Positions 24,824 through 34,709 of a stretch of 64,000 nucleotides of DNA are shown in pieces (the stretch's first letter is position 1; each line of letters starts with the position of its first letter). Below the pieces are notes generated by a model. That model was not told where the DNA came from. It did not search any database and worked only from the letters and a program-made list of their open reading frames with translations. A program made the position numbers and the translations under genes. This DNA is from Azoarcus_F sp048158365. Lineage in GTDB: Bacteria > Pseudomonadota > Gammaproteobacteria > Burkholderiales > Rhodocyclaceae. The DNA lies in assembly GCA_048158365.1 (NCBI GenBank), contig JBLLNL010000001.1. One strand, 5' to 3'.

Positions 24824-26749
24824 ATGAATCTGGGTGGGCTGAGGCGCCTGAGCGATTTTCTGGCGAGTCGCGCGATCCTGCTGTTGCTGGGTGCGATGTT
24901 CATGGCGGTCACGCTGATCGGCGTGGTCGGCATGAGCGCCTCGGTGGTGGTGGCCGAGTCGGTGCAGGGCAGTGGCAGCGCGATCAACGTCGCCGGCAGC
25001 CTGCGGCGGCTGACCCATCGGGTCAGCGCGCTGGTGGTCGCCGAAACGCTGGAGGGTAGTATCGGGCAGCCTGACGTAGAGGCCGCGATCGAAGAGTTCG
25101 ACTCCACGCTGGTGCATCCGGCGCTGACGCAGGTGGTCAACCGTCAGAGCGGGAGCGTGCCCGAAGCGATCTATCGCGGGGTGGCCGCCCACTGGCACGA
25201 GCGCCTCGCGCCACGCTTGCGGGCGCTGGTCGAGCAGCGTGAGCAGGTGGGCGTGGCGGCGCGCGATTACGACGCGGTGCTGGCCGAGGTCGATGCGTAC
25301 GTCGATCAGCTCGATGCCCTGGTCGCCGTGCTCGAGCACGAGACCGAGTCGCGCATCCGGCAACTCAGCACCATTCTCGCGGTTGCACTGTTCGCGACCG
25401 GGGCGGTCGTGCTGGCATCGTTTCTGCTGATCAGGCGATGGGTGTTGCTGCCGCTTGCGGACCTGCGTGCCGCGGCCGGCAGGATCGCCCGCCGTGATTT
25501 CTCGACCCGAAGCGCTTATACCGGCCGCGACGAGCTCGGACAACTGGGGGAGGCCTTCAACATGATGGCTTCCGAGCTGTCATCCGCGTATCAGGACCTC
25601 GAGCGCAGGGTCGAGCGCAAGACCGCCGACCTGCGTCGCAGCAATCGCTCGCTGGAACTGCTCTATCACGTGATCTCGCGCCTCTACCATGCGCCGGCCA
25701 GCCCCGAGTCCTACGCGGAGACACTGAACGACATCGAGCGTGCACTCGGCCTGAAGGGCAGCTTCGCGTGCGTTCAGTCCAAACATGGCGGCTCGGCGAC
25801 CGTGCTCTTTTCCGGCATGAGCGACTGCGCCGGACCCGGCCGCGATCGCGATGCGGTGTGTCTGGATTGTCCCGGTCGCAGCGAGCCCTGGCGTTATCGC
25901 AGCGTCGGCCAACAGGACGAACTGATGGTGCCGCTGCGTGATTCGGAGCATGTCTACGGCATGCTTCGGCTCGCGCTGGAGCCGGGGCAGCGGCTGGAAC
26001 CGTGGCAGACGACGCTGATCGAGGCGCTGTCCCGGCACATGGGCGTTGCGCTCGGCATCACGCGTCAGACCGAGCGCGAGCGGCTGCTCGCACTGCAGGA
26101 GGAGCGTTCGGTGATCGCGCGCGAACTGCACGACTCGCTCGCGCAGTCGCTGTCCTACATGAAGATCCAGGTCAGCCTGCTGGCGCCGATGCTGGCCGAA
26201 CCGGGACGTGACGACAAGGCCGCGGCGGTTCTGGCGGACCTGCGCGAGGGCATCAACTCTGCGTATCGCCAGCTGCGCGAGCTGCTGTCCAGCTTCCGGC
26301 TGCAGATCGAGGGCGACTTCAATCGGCTGCTGCGGGCGACCGCCGACGAGTTCGCCGGTCGAAGCGGCATTCCGGTCGATCTGGACGTCAATCTGGGCGG
26401 CTGCAATCTCGGACCGAACCAGGAGATCCATGTGTTGCATATCGTTCGCGAGGCCTTGTCGAATGCGACCCGGCATGCCGGCGCCCGCCGGATATCGGTT
26501 ACCCTGTCGCACGATGAGCGCGGCGAGGTGTCTGTCTTCATCGACGACGATGGCAGGGGCATCGGGCGTGCGCCGGAGTCGGCGCTGCATCATTACGGAC
26601 TGACCATCATGAGCGAGCGCACGCGCAGTCTGGGCGGCCACCTGCAGATCGGCACGCGTCCCGGCGGCGGCACCCGGGTCGAGGTGGTGTTCCTGCCGCG
26701 CACCGAGGCGGACGTGCAACCGGCCCAGAGCGTGATCACCCTGACATGA
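24824..26749 (+). CDS. narX: Nitrate/nitrite sensor histidine kinase NarX-type
   Basis: The 641-residue inner-membrane kinase has a first membrane helix near 20-42. The periplasmic P-box-like sequence AINVAGSLRRLTHRVSALVV binds nitrate in NarX. A second helix, then a HAMP domain and a central GAF-like region with a cysteine cluster (CAGPGRDRDAVCLDC), follow. The HisKA_3 kinase has H436 in ARELHDSLAQSLSYMK, then NATRHAGA and DDDGRGIG. The ATG at 24824 is chosen for its GGAG site and for leaving about 20 residues before the first helix. The stop overlaps narL by four bases. No nitrate reductase genes lie in the window. Confidence 0.92.
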   Translation: MNLGGLRRLSDFLASRAILLLLGAMFMAVTLIGVVGMSASVVVAESVQGSGSAINVAGSLRRLTHRVSALVVAETLEGSIGQPDVEAAIEEFDSTLVHPALTQVVNRQSGSVPEAIYRGVAAHWHERLAPRLRALVEQREQVGVAARDYDAVLAEVDAYVDQLDALVAVLEHETESRIRQLSTILAVALFATGAVVLASFLLIRRWVLLPLADLRAAAGRIARRDFSTRSAYTGRDELGQLGEAFNMMASELSSAYQDLERRVERKTADLRRSNRSLELLYHVISRLYHAPASPESYAETLNDIERALGLKGSFACVQSKHGGSATVLFSGMSDCAGPGRDRDAVCLDCPGRSEPWRYRSVGQQDELMVPLRDSEHVYGMLRLALEPGQRLEPWQTTLIEALSRHMGVALGITRQTERERLLALQEERSVIARELHDSLAQSLSYMKIQVSLLAPMLAEPGRDDKAAAVLADLREGINSAYRQLRELLSSFRLQIEGDFNRLLRATADEFAGRSGIPVDLDVNLGGCNLGPNQEIHVLHIVREALSNATRHAGARRISVTLSHDERGEVSVFIDDDGRGIGRAPESALHHYGLTIMSERTRSLGGHLQIGTRPGGGTRVEVVFLPRTEADVQPAQSVITLT

Positions 26750-27402
26750 ACGACGCAACCCAGACGGTCGTCGTCATCGACGATCATCCCCTGTTCCGCA
26801 AGGGCCTGGCCCAGTTGTTGCGCAACGTGAGCGAGTTCGAGCTGGTCGCGGAGGCGGCCAGCGGCAGCGAGGGTCTGGCCTGCGTGCTGCGCTACAGGCC
26901 GGATCTGTTGCTGCTCGACCTGAACATGAAGGAGATGTCCGGCCTGGACGTGCTCAGGCAGATCAGACAGGCCGACCTGGATACCCGCGTGGTCATGGTC
27001 ACCGTGTCGGATGCGGCCGAGGACCTGGTCGCGGCGCTGCGCGCCGGCGCTGACGGTTACCTGCTCAAGGACATGGAGCCGGAGGCCATGATCGACGCGC
27101 TGAAATCGGCCGCCGCCGGTCGCATCGTCGTGTCGGATGCGCTGACTCATCTGATGGCGGCCGCGCTGCGCAAGGATACGCGCCCCGACAACCCATCCGA
27201 GGCCGGTCTGACCGAACAGGAGCAGCGCATCCTCGAGCGCATCGCCGGCGGATTGTCCAACAAGCTGATCGCGCGCGAGCTCGATATCGCCGAGGGAACG
27301 GTCAAGGTTCATGTGAAGCACATCCTGCGCAAGCTCAACCTGCGCTCCCGGGTCGAGGCGGCGGTGTGGGCGGTCGAGCATGCACGCGGGGGGCGGTCAT
27401 GA
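26746..27402 (+). CDS. narL: NarL-type response regulator
   Basis: The 218-residue protein has a receiver domain with acceptor D58 (LLLLDLNMKEMSG) and K107 in GYLLKDMEPEAM, and a C-terminal LuxR/GerE helix-turn-helix (LTEQEQRILERIAGGLSNKL, then VKVHVKHILRKL). It is phosphorylated by the adjacent NarX kinase and binds TACYYMT heptamers. ATGA overlaps couple it to narX upstream and the methyltransferase downstream. Confidence 0.94.
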   Translation: MNDATQTVVVIDDHPLFRKGLAQLLRNVSEFELVAEAASGSEGLACVLRYRPDLLLLDLNMKEMSGLDVLRQIRQADLDTRVVMVTVSDAAEDLVAALRAGADGYLLKDMEPEAMIDALKSAAAGRIVVSDALTHLMAAALRKDTRPDNPSEAGLTEQEQRILERIAGGLSNKLIARELDIAEGTVKVHVKHILRKLNLRSRVEAAVWAVEHARGGRS

Positions 27403-28583
27403 GCGGGTTGCCGATGCTGAACTGGGAGGAGGCCGGTGCGGCGCATTCGATGCGCTGGCACTCGGGCAACGACCTGCCAGCGCCGCGCCGACTCGTACCG
27501 GCCGACGACACGATGCCGGCCGATACGGCCTATCGTCTCGCCTGCGAAGGCACGGCGCTGCTGTGGCGCGGCGACTTTCAGAATGCGCGGCTGCTGCTGC
27601 AGGCGATCGCACGACGCATCGGGCGCAGCGCCTCCGGTGGGGCGCGTGCTGGCAGATCGCGCGGGCGACGCGGGTCGAACGACGTCGCGACGCCGCCCGA
27701 CCCGGTCGACGCGTTCAACCGCTATCGCATGGCCCAGTCCCAGCGCGCGCGCATCCTTGGCTGCGTGCTGATTCCGTTCGACGACGACTACGTGATTCCA
27801 CTGCGTCGTGCGCCGGATGTGCGCGATGCCTGCAGCGAGGCCTATGGTCGGTCGACCGGGCCGTGCGTGATGTCGCTGCGCGAACTGCAGGGCCTGATCG
27901 GCGCCCATGAATGGCGCAAGAAGGGCGTGGCGATTCCGGCGCTGGATGCGCACATCCATCCGCACTACGGTGTGTTTTCGCCGGTGCGCGGCGAGTATGT
28001 CGATCTGGTCGCGCAGGCGCCGCTGCCGACGGTGCGCCTCGCATTCGACATCGGCACCGGTACCGGCGTGCTTGCCGCGGTACTCGCGCGGCGTGGGGTG
28101 CAGCGGGTCGTCGCGACCGATCAGGATGCCCGGGCGCTCGCCTGCGCACGCGACAATATCGGGCGTCTCGGTCTGGACGCATGCGTCGAGGTGATCGAGG
28201 CGGACCTGTTTCCGCCCGGTCGCGCCGACCTGGTGGTGTGCAATCCGCCGTGGCTGCCGGCCCGGCCGACTTCAAAGCTGGAAGGGGCGATCTACGACCC
28301 GGACAGCCGCATGCTTCGCGGCTTCCTGGCCGGGCTCGGCGAACATCTGGAACCGGGGGGCGAGGGCTGGCTGATCCTGTCCGATCTGGCCGAGCACCTC
28401 GGCCTGCGCACCCGCGCGGAATTGCTGGAGTTGTTCGCGTCGTCCGGCCTGCGGGTGCTGGAACGCGTCGATATCCGGCCCAGGCATGCGCGCGCGTCCG
28501 ATCCGGACGACCCGCTGCATGCCGCCCGCTCGGCCGAGATCACGTCGCTGTGGCGCCTCGGCCATGCAGGTGGCGACCGATGA
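27399..28583 (+). CDS. Class I SAM-dependent methyltransferase (PrmC/RsmC-like)
   Basis: The 394-residue protein has about 200 residues with no recognised domain, then a methyltransferase fold: motif I FDIGTGTGVLAAVLARRG around D217, TDQDARALACA, and the N282-PPW motif (VVCNPPWLP). NPPY/NPPW enzymes methylate amide or exocyclic nitrogen in proteins, rRNA or DNA. The substrate here is unknown. It overlaps the narL stop by four bases and the next gene by four bases, so it is part of the narXL transcript. Confidence 0.87.
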   Translation: MSGLPMLNWEEAGAAHSMRWHSGNDLPAPRRLVPADDTMPADTAYRLACEGTALLWRGDFQNARLLLQAIARRIGRSASGGARAGRSRGRRGSNDVATPPDPVDAFNRYRMAQSQRARILGCVLIPFDDDYVIPLRRAPDVRDACSEAYGRSTGPCVMSLRELQGLIGAHEWRKKGVAIPALDAHIHPHYGVFSPVRGEYVDLVAQAPLPTVRLAFDIGTGTGVLAAVLARRGVQRVVATDQDARALACARDNIGRLGLDACVEVIEADLFPPGRADLVVCNPPWLPARPTSKLEGAIYDPDSRMLRGFLAGLGEHLEPGGEGWLILSDLAEHLGLRTRAELLELFASSGLRVLERVDIRPRHARASDPDDPLHAARSAEITSLWRLGHAGGDR

Positions 28584-29401
28584 AGACGCTGAACATCATC
28601 GGTTGCGGCCGCGCGGCCAGAACGCTTGCGCGACTGTGGTCGCACAGCGGTTCGCTACAGGTGCAGGACGTGCTGACCCGCTCGGCCGCGAGTGCCGTCG
28701 AGGCCTGCGCCTTCATCGGTGCGGGCCAGCCGGTGGATGTGCTCGCGCACATGCGGCCGGCCGATTTCTGGATGCTCGGCGTGCCGGACAGTGCCATCGT
28801 TGCTGCGGCGGAGCGACTCTCAGGCAGCGGCGCGCTGCGCGACGGTGACGCGGTGTTCCATCTGAGTGGCTTCACCGCGTCGACCGCGCTGGCTGCGGCT
28901 ATCCGGGCGGGTGCGCGCACCGCGAGCGCCCACCCGGTGCTGAGTTTCGCCGACCCGGCGTGCGCGATCGCGCAGTTCGCCGGCGTGCTGGTCGGCGTCG
29001 AAGGGGAGGCGCGCCTGCGCGCCGAACTGCACGCGCTGTTCGCGGCGATCGGCGGCGAGTGCTTTCCGGTCGACGCGCAGTCCAAGCCGCTGTACCACGC
29101 CGGGTCGGTGTTCGCGTCCAACTTCATGGTCGTCATCGTCGATGCGGCGCGGCGCGCCTATCTGGATGCCGGCGTACCCCAGCAGGTCGCAGAGCGCCTG
29201 CTCGCACCGCTGGCGCGCAACGCAGTCGACAACGTTCTCGCGCGCGGCCCGGCCGCGCTGACCGGTCCCGCCGCGCGGGGCGATCATGCGGTGGTCGAGG
29301 CGCAAGCGCGCGTCGTGTCGGCATGGGACGCCGATAGCGGCAAGGCCTACGATGCGCTGACGGCGCTCGCCTACCGGATCGCCGGCATCGAGCGGCGTTG
29401 A
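28580..29401 (+). CDS. DUF2520 protein with NAD(P)-binding Rossmann fold
   Basis: The 273-residue protein has the dinucleotide-binding NIIGCGRAARTLARLW at its N-terminus. It continues with FHLSGFTAS, ASAHPVLSFADP and a C-terminal helical domain beginning YHAGSVFASNFMVVI. This is the Rossmann-like plus DUF2520 architecture, related to ProC and 6-phosphogluconate dehydrogenase folds; its reaction is unknown. It is translationally coupled to the methyltransferase and ends the narXL operon. Confidence 0.88.
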   Translation: MKTLNIIGCGRAARTLARLWSHSGSLQVQDVLTRSAASAVEACAFIGAGQPVDVLAHMRPADFWMLGVPDSAIVAAAERLSGSGALRDGDAVFHLSGFTASTALAAAIRAGARTASAHPVLSFADPACAIAQFAGVLVGVEGEARLRAELHALFAAIGGECFPVDAQSKPLYHAGSVFASNFMVVIVDAARRAYLDAGVPQQVAERLLAPLARNAVDNVLARGPAALTGPAARGDHAVVEAQARVVSAWDADSGKAYDALTALAYRIAGIERR

Positions 29402-29534
29402 GCGGGGTACGCGGTTCTCGCATTCCGGGCCCCGTTGCGGCGACTGCGAACTGCATCCCGAACGGGTTCGTGCTTGGCCGGTGATGGTCCAATTGCCCTT
29501 GAGCGACCTGCGAATCCAGATGCAGGTTTGATGC

Positions 29535-29563
29535 TTGCGCAAAAAATGAATCACGTTCAAAAT
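29535..29563 (+). promoter_or_regulatory. Candidate promoter with TetR-type operator
   Basis: TTGCGC (29535-29540) and CAAAAT (29558-29563) are 17 bp apart in a locally AT-rich stretch. The interrupted palindrome TGAATCACGTTCA (29547-29559) covers the spacer and the start of the -10 element, where a TetR repressor would block initiation. The TetR gene starts 31 bp downstream. Confidence 0.4.
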
Positions 29564-29593
29564 TCGACCCTAGATTAATAGGAGGTGGGTTCG

Positions 29594-30304
29594 TTGAGCA
29601 CGCGCGAACGGCGACAACGTGAGATTCAGGAGCGCGAGGCGCTGTTTCTGAGGACGGCCGAAGGGGTCATCGAGGGCGAAGGTTTCCTGAACCTGCAGAT
29701 GGCACGGCTGGCCGAGGCCTGCGATTACGCGACCGGCACGCTGTACCAGCACTTTGCTTCCAAGGAGGATCTGCTGCTGGCGTTGGTGGTCCGGCAACTC
29801 GAAGCGCATATCGACGTGTTTCGGCAGATCGCGAGCTGGCGTGCCGCGACACCGCGCGAGCGTATGTTCGCGATCGTCGTCGGCGACCTCGACTTCAAGC
29901 GTCGTCATCCGGAGCACATGAAGCTGGTCCACTATGTGCATACGCAGGCGGTGTGGGAGAACACGTCCGAGGCGCGCCGCGAGCAGGCACTCGCATGCAG
30001 CGATCCGGTCGGTACGATCGTGACCGCGATCGTCCGCGATGCGATCACCGCCGGCGACCTGAGTCATGACGGCCTGACCGACATGGAACTCGCGATCGGG
30101 CCGTGGAGCATCTGCGAGGGCATGACCGCGCTGAAGCAGGTCAAGGGTCTGTTCGACGCACTCGGCATCGAGGATGTCGATCGCCTGCTGTTCAGGCAGG
30201 TTCAGACCTATCTCAATGGCATGGGATGGAAGCCGTTCGCCGACCCGGCGGACCAGGCGGCCACCGATGCGCTGGTGGCCCGTGTCCGGGCCGAAGTATT
30301 CTGA
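29594..30304 (+). CDS. TetR-family repressor of the RND operon
   Basis: The 236-residue protein has an N-terminal TetR helix-turn-helix (LNLQMARLAEACDYATGTLY, then QHFASKEDLLLALV) and a ligand-binding helical core. TTG at 29594 is chosen because GGAGGTG (29581-29587) is spaced well for it; a GTG at 29585 overlaps that site. It lies upstream of and in the same direction as an MFP-RND pair, 34 bp away, and most likely represses the operon until a substrate binds. Confidence 0.9.
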   Translation: MSTRERRQREIQEREALFLRTAEGVIEGEGFLNLQMARLAEACDYATGTLYQHFASKEDLLLALVVRQLEAHIDVFRQIASWRAATPRERMFAIVVGDLDFKRRHPEHMKLVHYVHTQAVWENTSEARREQALACSDPVGTIVTAIVRDAITAGDLSHDGLTDMELAIGPWSICEGMTALKQVKGLFDALGIEDVDRLLFRQVQTYLNGMGWKPFADPADQAATDALVARVRAEVF

Positions 30305-30338
30305 TGTTCAAGGCTCACGAGGCCTGCGGAGGCATTGC

Positions 30339-31454
30339 ATGAAACGCATGGTGATCATGCTCATAGGCGTCGGCGTGTTGTTTGGCGGCGTCTTCGGGTT
30401 CAAGTATTTCGTCGGCGGCCAGATCGACGCGTTCTTCGACAACATGCCCGAACCGGTGGCAAGCATCACCGCGACCGAGGTACTCGAGACCGAATGGACC
30501 GACCGCCTCGAAGCGGTCGGCACCTTCGCGGCGGTGCAGGGCACGCTGCTCACCTCCGAGGTCGCCGGCATCGTGCGCGAGATCCGTTTCGACAGCGGCA
30601 GCAGCGTCGAAGCGGGCGCCGCGCTGCTGGTGCTGGATTCCGATACCGATCAGGCGCGCCTGCGCAACCTTGAGGCGACCGAACGGCTGGCGCGGGTCGA
30701 ACTGGAGCGGGCCAAGCGTCTGATCGAGCAGCGGACCCTGCCGGAGGCGGAACTGCCGCGGCGCCAGAGCGAGCTCGATCAGGCGGTGGCCGCAGTGGCC
30801 GAGCAGCGTGCGCGCTTGCAGCAGAAGACGATCACCGCGCCGTTCGCGGGCGAAATCGGTATTCGCCGGGTGAGCCTGGGCCAGTATCTCGCCGCGGGCG
30901 ACCCGGTGGTGTCGCTGCAAACCAGCGATCCGATCCATATCGATTTCACCTTGTCCGAGCGCCACCTCGCCCGGCTCGAAAAGGGTCAGCCCGTCACCGC
31001 CTACGTGGATGCCGAGCAAGGCAGCTTCGACGGGCGCATCATCGCGATCGAACCGGGCGTGCGCGAGAGCACGCGCAGTTTCGCGGTGCAGGCCGAGTTG
31101 CCGAACACTGACGGACGTCTGCGTCCCGGCATGTTCGGCCGGGTGCAGGTCGTGACCGGTGCGCCGCGAACGGTCAGCGTCGTGCCGCAAAGCGCGATCC
31201 GCTTCAATCCCTATGGAAACATCGTGTTCGTGCTCGGCGAGGACGCGGACGGCGCGCTGCGCGTGAGCCAGCGTTTCGTGCAGACCGGCGCGCGGCGCGG
31301 TGACCTGATCGAGATCGTCGAGGGGCTGGAGCCCGGCGAGCGGATCGCGACCAGCGGGCTGCTGAAGCTGCGCAACCAGGCCCGGGTCGCGGTGAGCGAC
31401 GATCCGGCTGTGCAGCCGACCGCCGATCCGGACCCGCGTCCGGCCAATACCTGA
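30339..31454 (+). CDS. RND efflux periplasmic adaptor (membrane fusion protein)
   Basis: The 371-residue protein is anchored by an N-terminal helix (MVIMLIGVGVLFGGVFGF). It has the lipoyl halves (AGIVREIRFDSGSSVEAG and ITAPFAGEIGIRRVSLGQYL) around a short coiled-coil hairpin, followed by beta-barrel and membrane-proximal domains. It bridges the inner-membrane RND pump and an outer-membrane channel; no TolC-type gene is in the window. GGAGG precedes the ATG. Confidence 0.94.
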   Translation: MKRMVIMLIGVGVLFGGVFGFKYFVGGQIDAFFDNMPEPVASITATEVLETEWTDRLEAVGTFAAVQGTLLTSEVAGIVREIRFDSGSSVEAGAALLVLDSDTDQARLRNLEATERLARVELERAKRLIEQRTLPEAELPRRQSELDQAVAAVAEQRARLQQKTITAPFAGEIGIRRVSLGQYLAAGDPVVSLQTSDPIHIDFTLSERHLARLEKGQPVTAYVDAEQGSFDGRIIAIEPGVRESTRSFAVQAELPNTDGRLRPGMFGRVQVVTGAPRTVSVVPQSAIRFNPYGNIVFVLGEDADGALRVSQRFVQTGARRGDLIEIVEGLEPGERIATSGLLKLRNQARVAVSDDPAVQPTADPDPRPANT

Positions 31455-31496
31455 TTTCGGCGGCCGGGCGGCGACGCCTGGCCGGGAAGGGACATC

Positions 31497-34400
31497 ATGC
31501 AGATCCGATTCACCGATACATTCATCAACAAGCCGGTGCTGGCCATCGTGGTCAGCCTGTTCATCTTCCTGCTCGGCCTGCGCGCGGCCGTCGACCTGAA
31601 CGTGCGCCAGTTTCCCGAGATCAAGAACGCGGTCGTGACCGTGTCGACGACCTACTTCGGCGCCGATGCAGACCTGATGCAGGGTTTCGTCACGACGCCG
31701 ATCGAGCGCGAGGTCGCCGCGGCTGAGGGCATCGACTACGTGGTGTCGACCAGCGTCGCCGGCGTCAGCAACATCCAGGCCTTTCTGCGCCTGGATGCGG
31801 ATCCGAACGAGGCGCTGACGCAGATCGCGGCGCAGGTGAACAAGGTGCGTTCGGTGCTGCCGCAGGAGGCCGAGGAGCCAGTCATCACGCTGTCGGTCGG
31901 CGAGACGATCGCGGCGATGTACATGAGCTTCTACTCCGAGATCCTCACCAACAGCCAGATCACCGATTATCTGGTGCGTGTGGTCGAACCGCAGCTGTCG
32001 ACGATTCCGGGCGTGCAGCGCGCGGTGATCCTGGGCGACCGCACCTTCGCGATGCGGGTGTGGCTGGATCCGGAGCGCATGGCGGCGATGGGCGTGACCG
32101 GATCGGACGTGTTCGCGGCGCTGCAGGCCAACAACGTACTGTCGGCGGTCGGGCGCACCAAGGGCCAGAGCGTCACCATCGAGCTCACCGCGGCCACCGA
32201 TTTGTCCACGCCGGACGAGTTCGAGCAACTGGTGGTGCGCGCCGAGAACGGCGCCATCGTGCGTCTGATGGACATCGCCGAGGTCGAACTGGGTGCGGAG
32301 AACTACGACAACTCGGTCAGTTTCAACGGTCTGTCGGCGACCTTCATCGGCATCGAGGTGTCGCCGGACGCGAACGCGCTCGACGTCATCGCCGACGTGC
32401 GCCGGGTCTGGCGCGAACAGATCGAGCCGCAGTTTCCGCAGGGGCTGGACGGCGACATCGTCTATGACTCCACCGAATACATCGAGAGCGCGATCAATGA
32501 GGTGATCGAAACCATCGTGCTTGCGCTGGTGATCGTGGTCGCGGTGATCTACCTGTTCCTCGGCTCGGTGCGCAGCGTGATCATCCCGGCGCTGGCGATG
32601 CCGCTGTCGCTGGTCGGCACGCTGTTCCTGATGCTGCTGATGGGCTTCTCGATCAACCTGCTGACGCTGCTCGCGATGGTGCTCGCGATCGGCATCGTCG
32701 TCGACGACGCGATCATCATCGTCGAGAACATTCACCGCCATATCGAGGACGGCATGAAGCCATTCGACGCGGCAATCCGCGGCGCACGCGAACTGGCGTG
32801 GCCGATCGTCGCGATGTCCACGACGCTGATCGCGGTGTTCCTGCCCATCGGTTTCGTCGAGGGCATCACCGGCACACTGTTCGTGGAGTTCGCGTTCACG
32901 CTCGCCGCGTCGGTGGTGATCTCGGGCGTGGTCGCGCTGACGCTGAGCCCGATGCTCGCGTCGCGCCTGCTCAAGGCCCATTCCGGCGACGCGAAGCGCG
33001 GCTTCGAGGGCTGGCTGGACCGGCGCTTCACCGCGCTGGAGCAAAGCTACCAGCGCCGCCTGCACGGCGCGCTGGACAGCCGCGCGGTGGTGCTCACCTT
33101 CGGCCTGATCGTGCTGGTGTCGTGCTATTTCCTGTTCGTGACCAGCCCGAGCGAACTCGAACCGGTCGAGGATCAGGGTTTCGTGCTCGCGATCGCATCG
33201 GCCGACGCCTCGACGACGCTGGACCAGCTCGAACGCAATACCGCGGTGATCAACCGCTATCGCGACGAGATTCCGGAGCTGGCGAACATCTTCCTGCTCA
33301 ACGGCCTGGGTGGCGGCGGGGTCGGTGCGACCAACCAGGCGATCTCCGGTTTCGTGCTCGCGCCGTGGGACGAGCGCACCCGGACCACGCAGACCATTCT
33401 CGAGACCGAACTGCAGCCGCGTCTGGAGCAGATCCCCGGCCTGAACGTGTTCGCGCTGGTGCCGCCGTCGCTGCCCGGCGGAGGCGGCGGCGCGCCGGTG
33501 GAGTTCGTGATCCGCAGCACCGAGCCGGCCGAGAACCTGCAGGAGGTCGCGCAGGAGATCCTTGGCCGCGCGATGGCGACCGGGCGCTTCATCTTCGTCG
33601 ACGGAGACCTCAAGATCGACCGGCCGCAGAGCGAGATCCGCATCGATCGCGAAAAGGCCGCGCTGATGGGGGTGGACATGCAGACGCTGTCGAACGACAT
33701 CTCCACGCTGCTTGCCGGCGCACAGGCCGGACGTTTCGCGCTGGAGAACCGCTCCTATCGCGTGATCCCGCAGCTGGAGCGCGCCGCACGGCTGACGCCG
33801 GAGCAGATCGAGGACTTGTATACCCGCAACCGCGCCGGCGAGCTGGTGCCGCTGGCGACGCTGGTGACGCTCGAGGACAGGGTGCAGCCGCAGCAGTTGA
33901 AGCGCTTCCAGCAGCTGAACAGCGTCACGCTGTCCGGCGTACCGCGCCCCGGCGTGACGCTGGGCGAGGCGCTGGCGATACTCGAAGGCATCGCCGACGA
34001 GGTGCTGCCACCGGGCTACAGCGTCGATTACTCCGGCCAGTCGCGCCAGTTCAAGAGCGAGGGCCAGCAGCTGATCCTGACTTTCTTCTTCGCGCTGATC
34101 GTGATCTACCTGGTGCTGGCCGCGCAGTTCGAGTCCTTCCGCGACTCGGCGGTGATCATGATGACGGTGCCGATGTCGATCGCCGGCGCGCTGATCTTCG
34201 TCAGCCTCGGCTTTGCGACGCTGAACATCTATACCCAGGTCGGCCTGGTCACGCTGATCGGCCTGATCGCGAAGCACGGCATCCTGATCGTCGAGTTCGC
34301 CAACCAGCTGCAGGCCGAAGGTAGCAGCAAGCGCGACGCGATCGAACAGGCGGCCAGTATCCGCCTGCGCCCGATCCTGATGACCACCGCCGCGACCGTG

Positions 34401-34616
34401 CTCGCGATGATCCCGCTGCTGGTCGCCAGCGGCCCGGGCGCCGGCTCCCGCTACGCGATGGGTCTGGTCATCGCGACCGGCATGACCATAGGCACGCTGT
34501 TCACGCTGTTCGTGGTGCCGGCGGTGTATCTGTATCTGTCGCCGGAACGCAACCCGAAAACCGCCGTCACGGGGACAGGCACGCCCGTGGCGCAGGCCGA
34601 GCCCGCGCGCTCATGA
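31497..34616 (+). CDS. RND multidrug efflux permease (AcrB/MexB class)
   Basis: The 1,039-residue HAE1-type pump has twelve predicted membrane helices in two halves. Helix 4 carries the proton-relay aspartates (AIGIVVDDAIIIVENIHRHI), and late helices include IGLIAKHGILIVEFANQL. The large periplasmic loops lie between helices 1-2 and 7-8. It exports hydrophobic compounds with proton antiport, with the adaptor 42 bp upstream. The closest subgroup appears to be the MexK/VexH-like two-gene systems. AAGGGA precedes the ATG. Confidence 0.95.
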   Translation: MQIRFTDTFINKPVLAIVVSLFIFLLGLRAAVDLNVRQFPEIKNAVVTVSTTYFGADADLMQGFVTTPIEREVAAAEGIDYVVSTSVAGVSNIQAFLRLDADPNEALTQIAAQVNKVRSVLPQEAEEPVITLSVGETIAAMYMSFYSEILTNSQITDYLVRVVEPQLSTIPGVQRAVILGDRTFAMRVWLDPERMAAMGVTGSDVFAALQANNVLSAVGRTKGQSVTIELTAATDLSTPDEFEQLVVRAENGAIVRLMDIAEVELGAENYDNSVSFNGLSATFIGIEVSPDANALDVIADVRRVWREQIEPQFPQGLDGDIVYDSTEYIESAINEVIETIVLALVIVVAVIYLFLGSVRSVIIPALAMPLSLVGTLFLMLLMGFSINLLTLLAMVLAIGIVVDDAIIIVENIHRHIEDGMKPFDAAIRGARELAWPIVAMSTTLIAVFLPIGFVEGITGTLFVEFAFTLAASVVISGVVALTLSPMLASRLLKAHSGDAKRGFEGWLDRRFTALEQSYQRRLHGALDSRAVVLTFGLIVLVSCYFLFVTSPSELEPVEDQGFVLAIASADASTTLDQLERNTAVINRYRDEIPELANIFLLNGLGGGGVGATNQAISGFVLAPWDERTRTTQTILETELQPRLEQIPGLNVFALVPPSLPGGGGGAPVEFVIRSTEPAENLQEVAQEILGRAMATGRFIFVDGDLKIDRPQSEIRIDREKAALMGVDMQTLSNDISTLLAGAQAGRFALENRSYRVIPQLERAARLTPEQIEDLYTRNRAGELVPLATLVTLEDRVQPQQLKRFQQLNSVTLSGVPRPGVTLGEALAILEGIADEVLPPGYSVDYSGQSRQFKSEGQQLILTFFFALIVIYLVLAAQFESFRDSAVIMMTVPMSIAGALIFVSLGFATLNIYTQVGLVTLIGLIAKHGILIVEFANQLQAEGSSKRDAIEQAASIRLRPILMTTAATVLAMIPLLVASGPGAGSRYAMGLVIATGMTIGTLFTLFVVPAVYLYLSPERNPKTAVTGTGTPVAQAEPARS

Positions 34617-34709
34617 CCAACGGCTTCATTGCACTTCGATGGGCACACGGCGTATCACGCACGGCGTGAGTCCGTTGCAGAGGTGTAGCGTGACGAGTAG
34701 AGTAAGAAA

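Noticed and set aside
30315..34277. A 1,320-codon open frame on the minus strand opposite the RND genes
   Set aside because: It mirrors the codon pattern of the two well-recognised efflux genes, has histidine/glutamine/arginine-rich low-complexity translation and no family resemblance. It is a GC-rich shadow.
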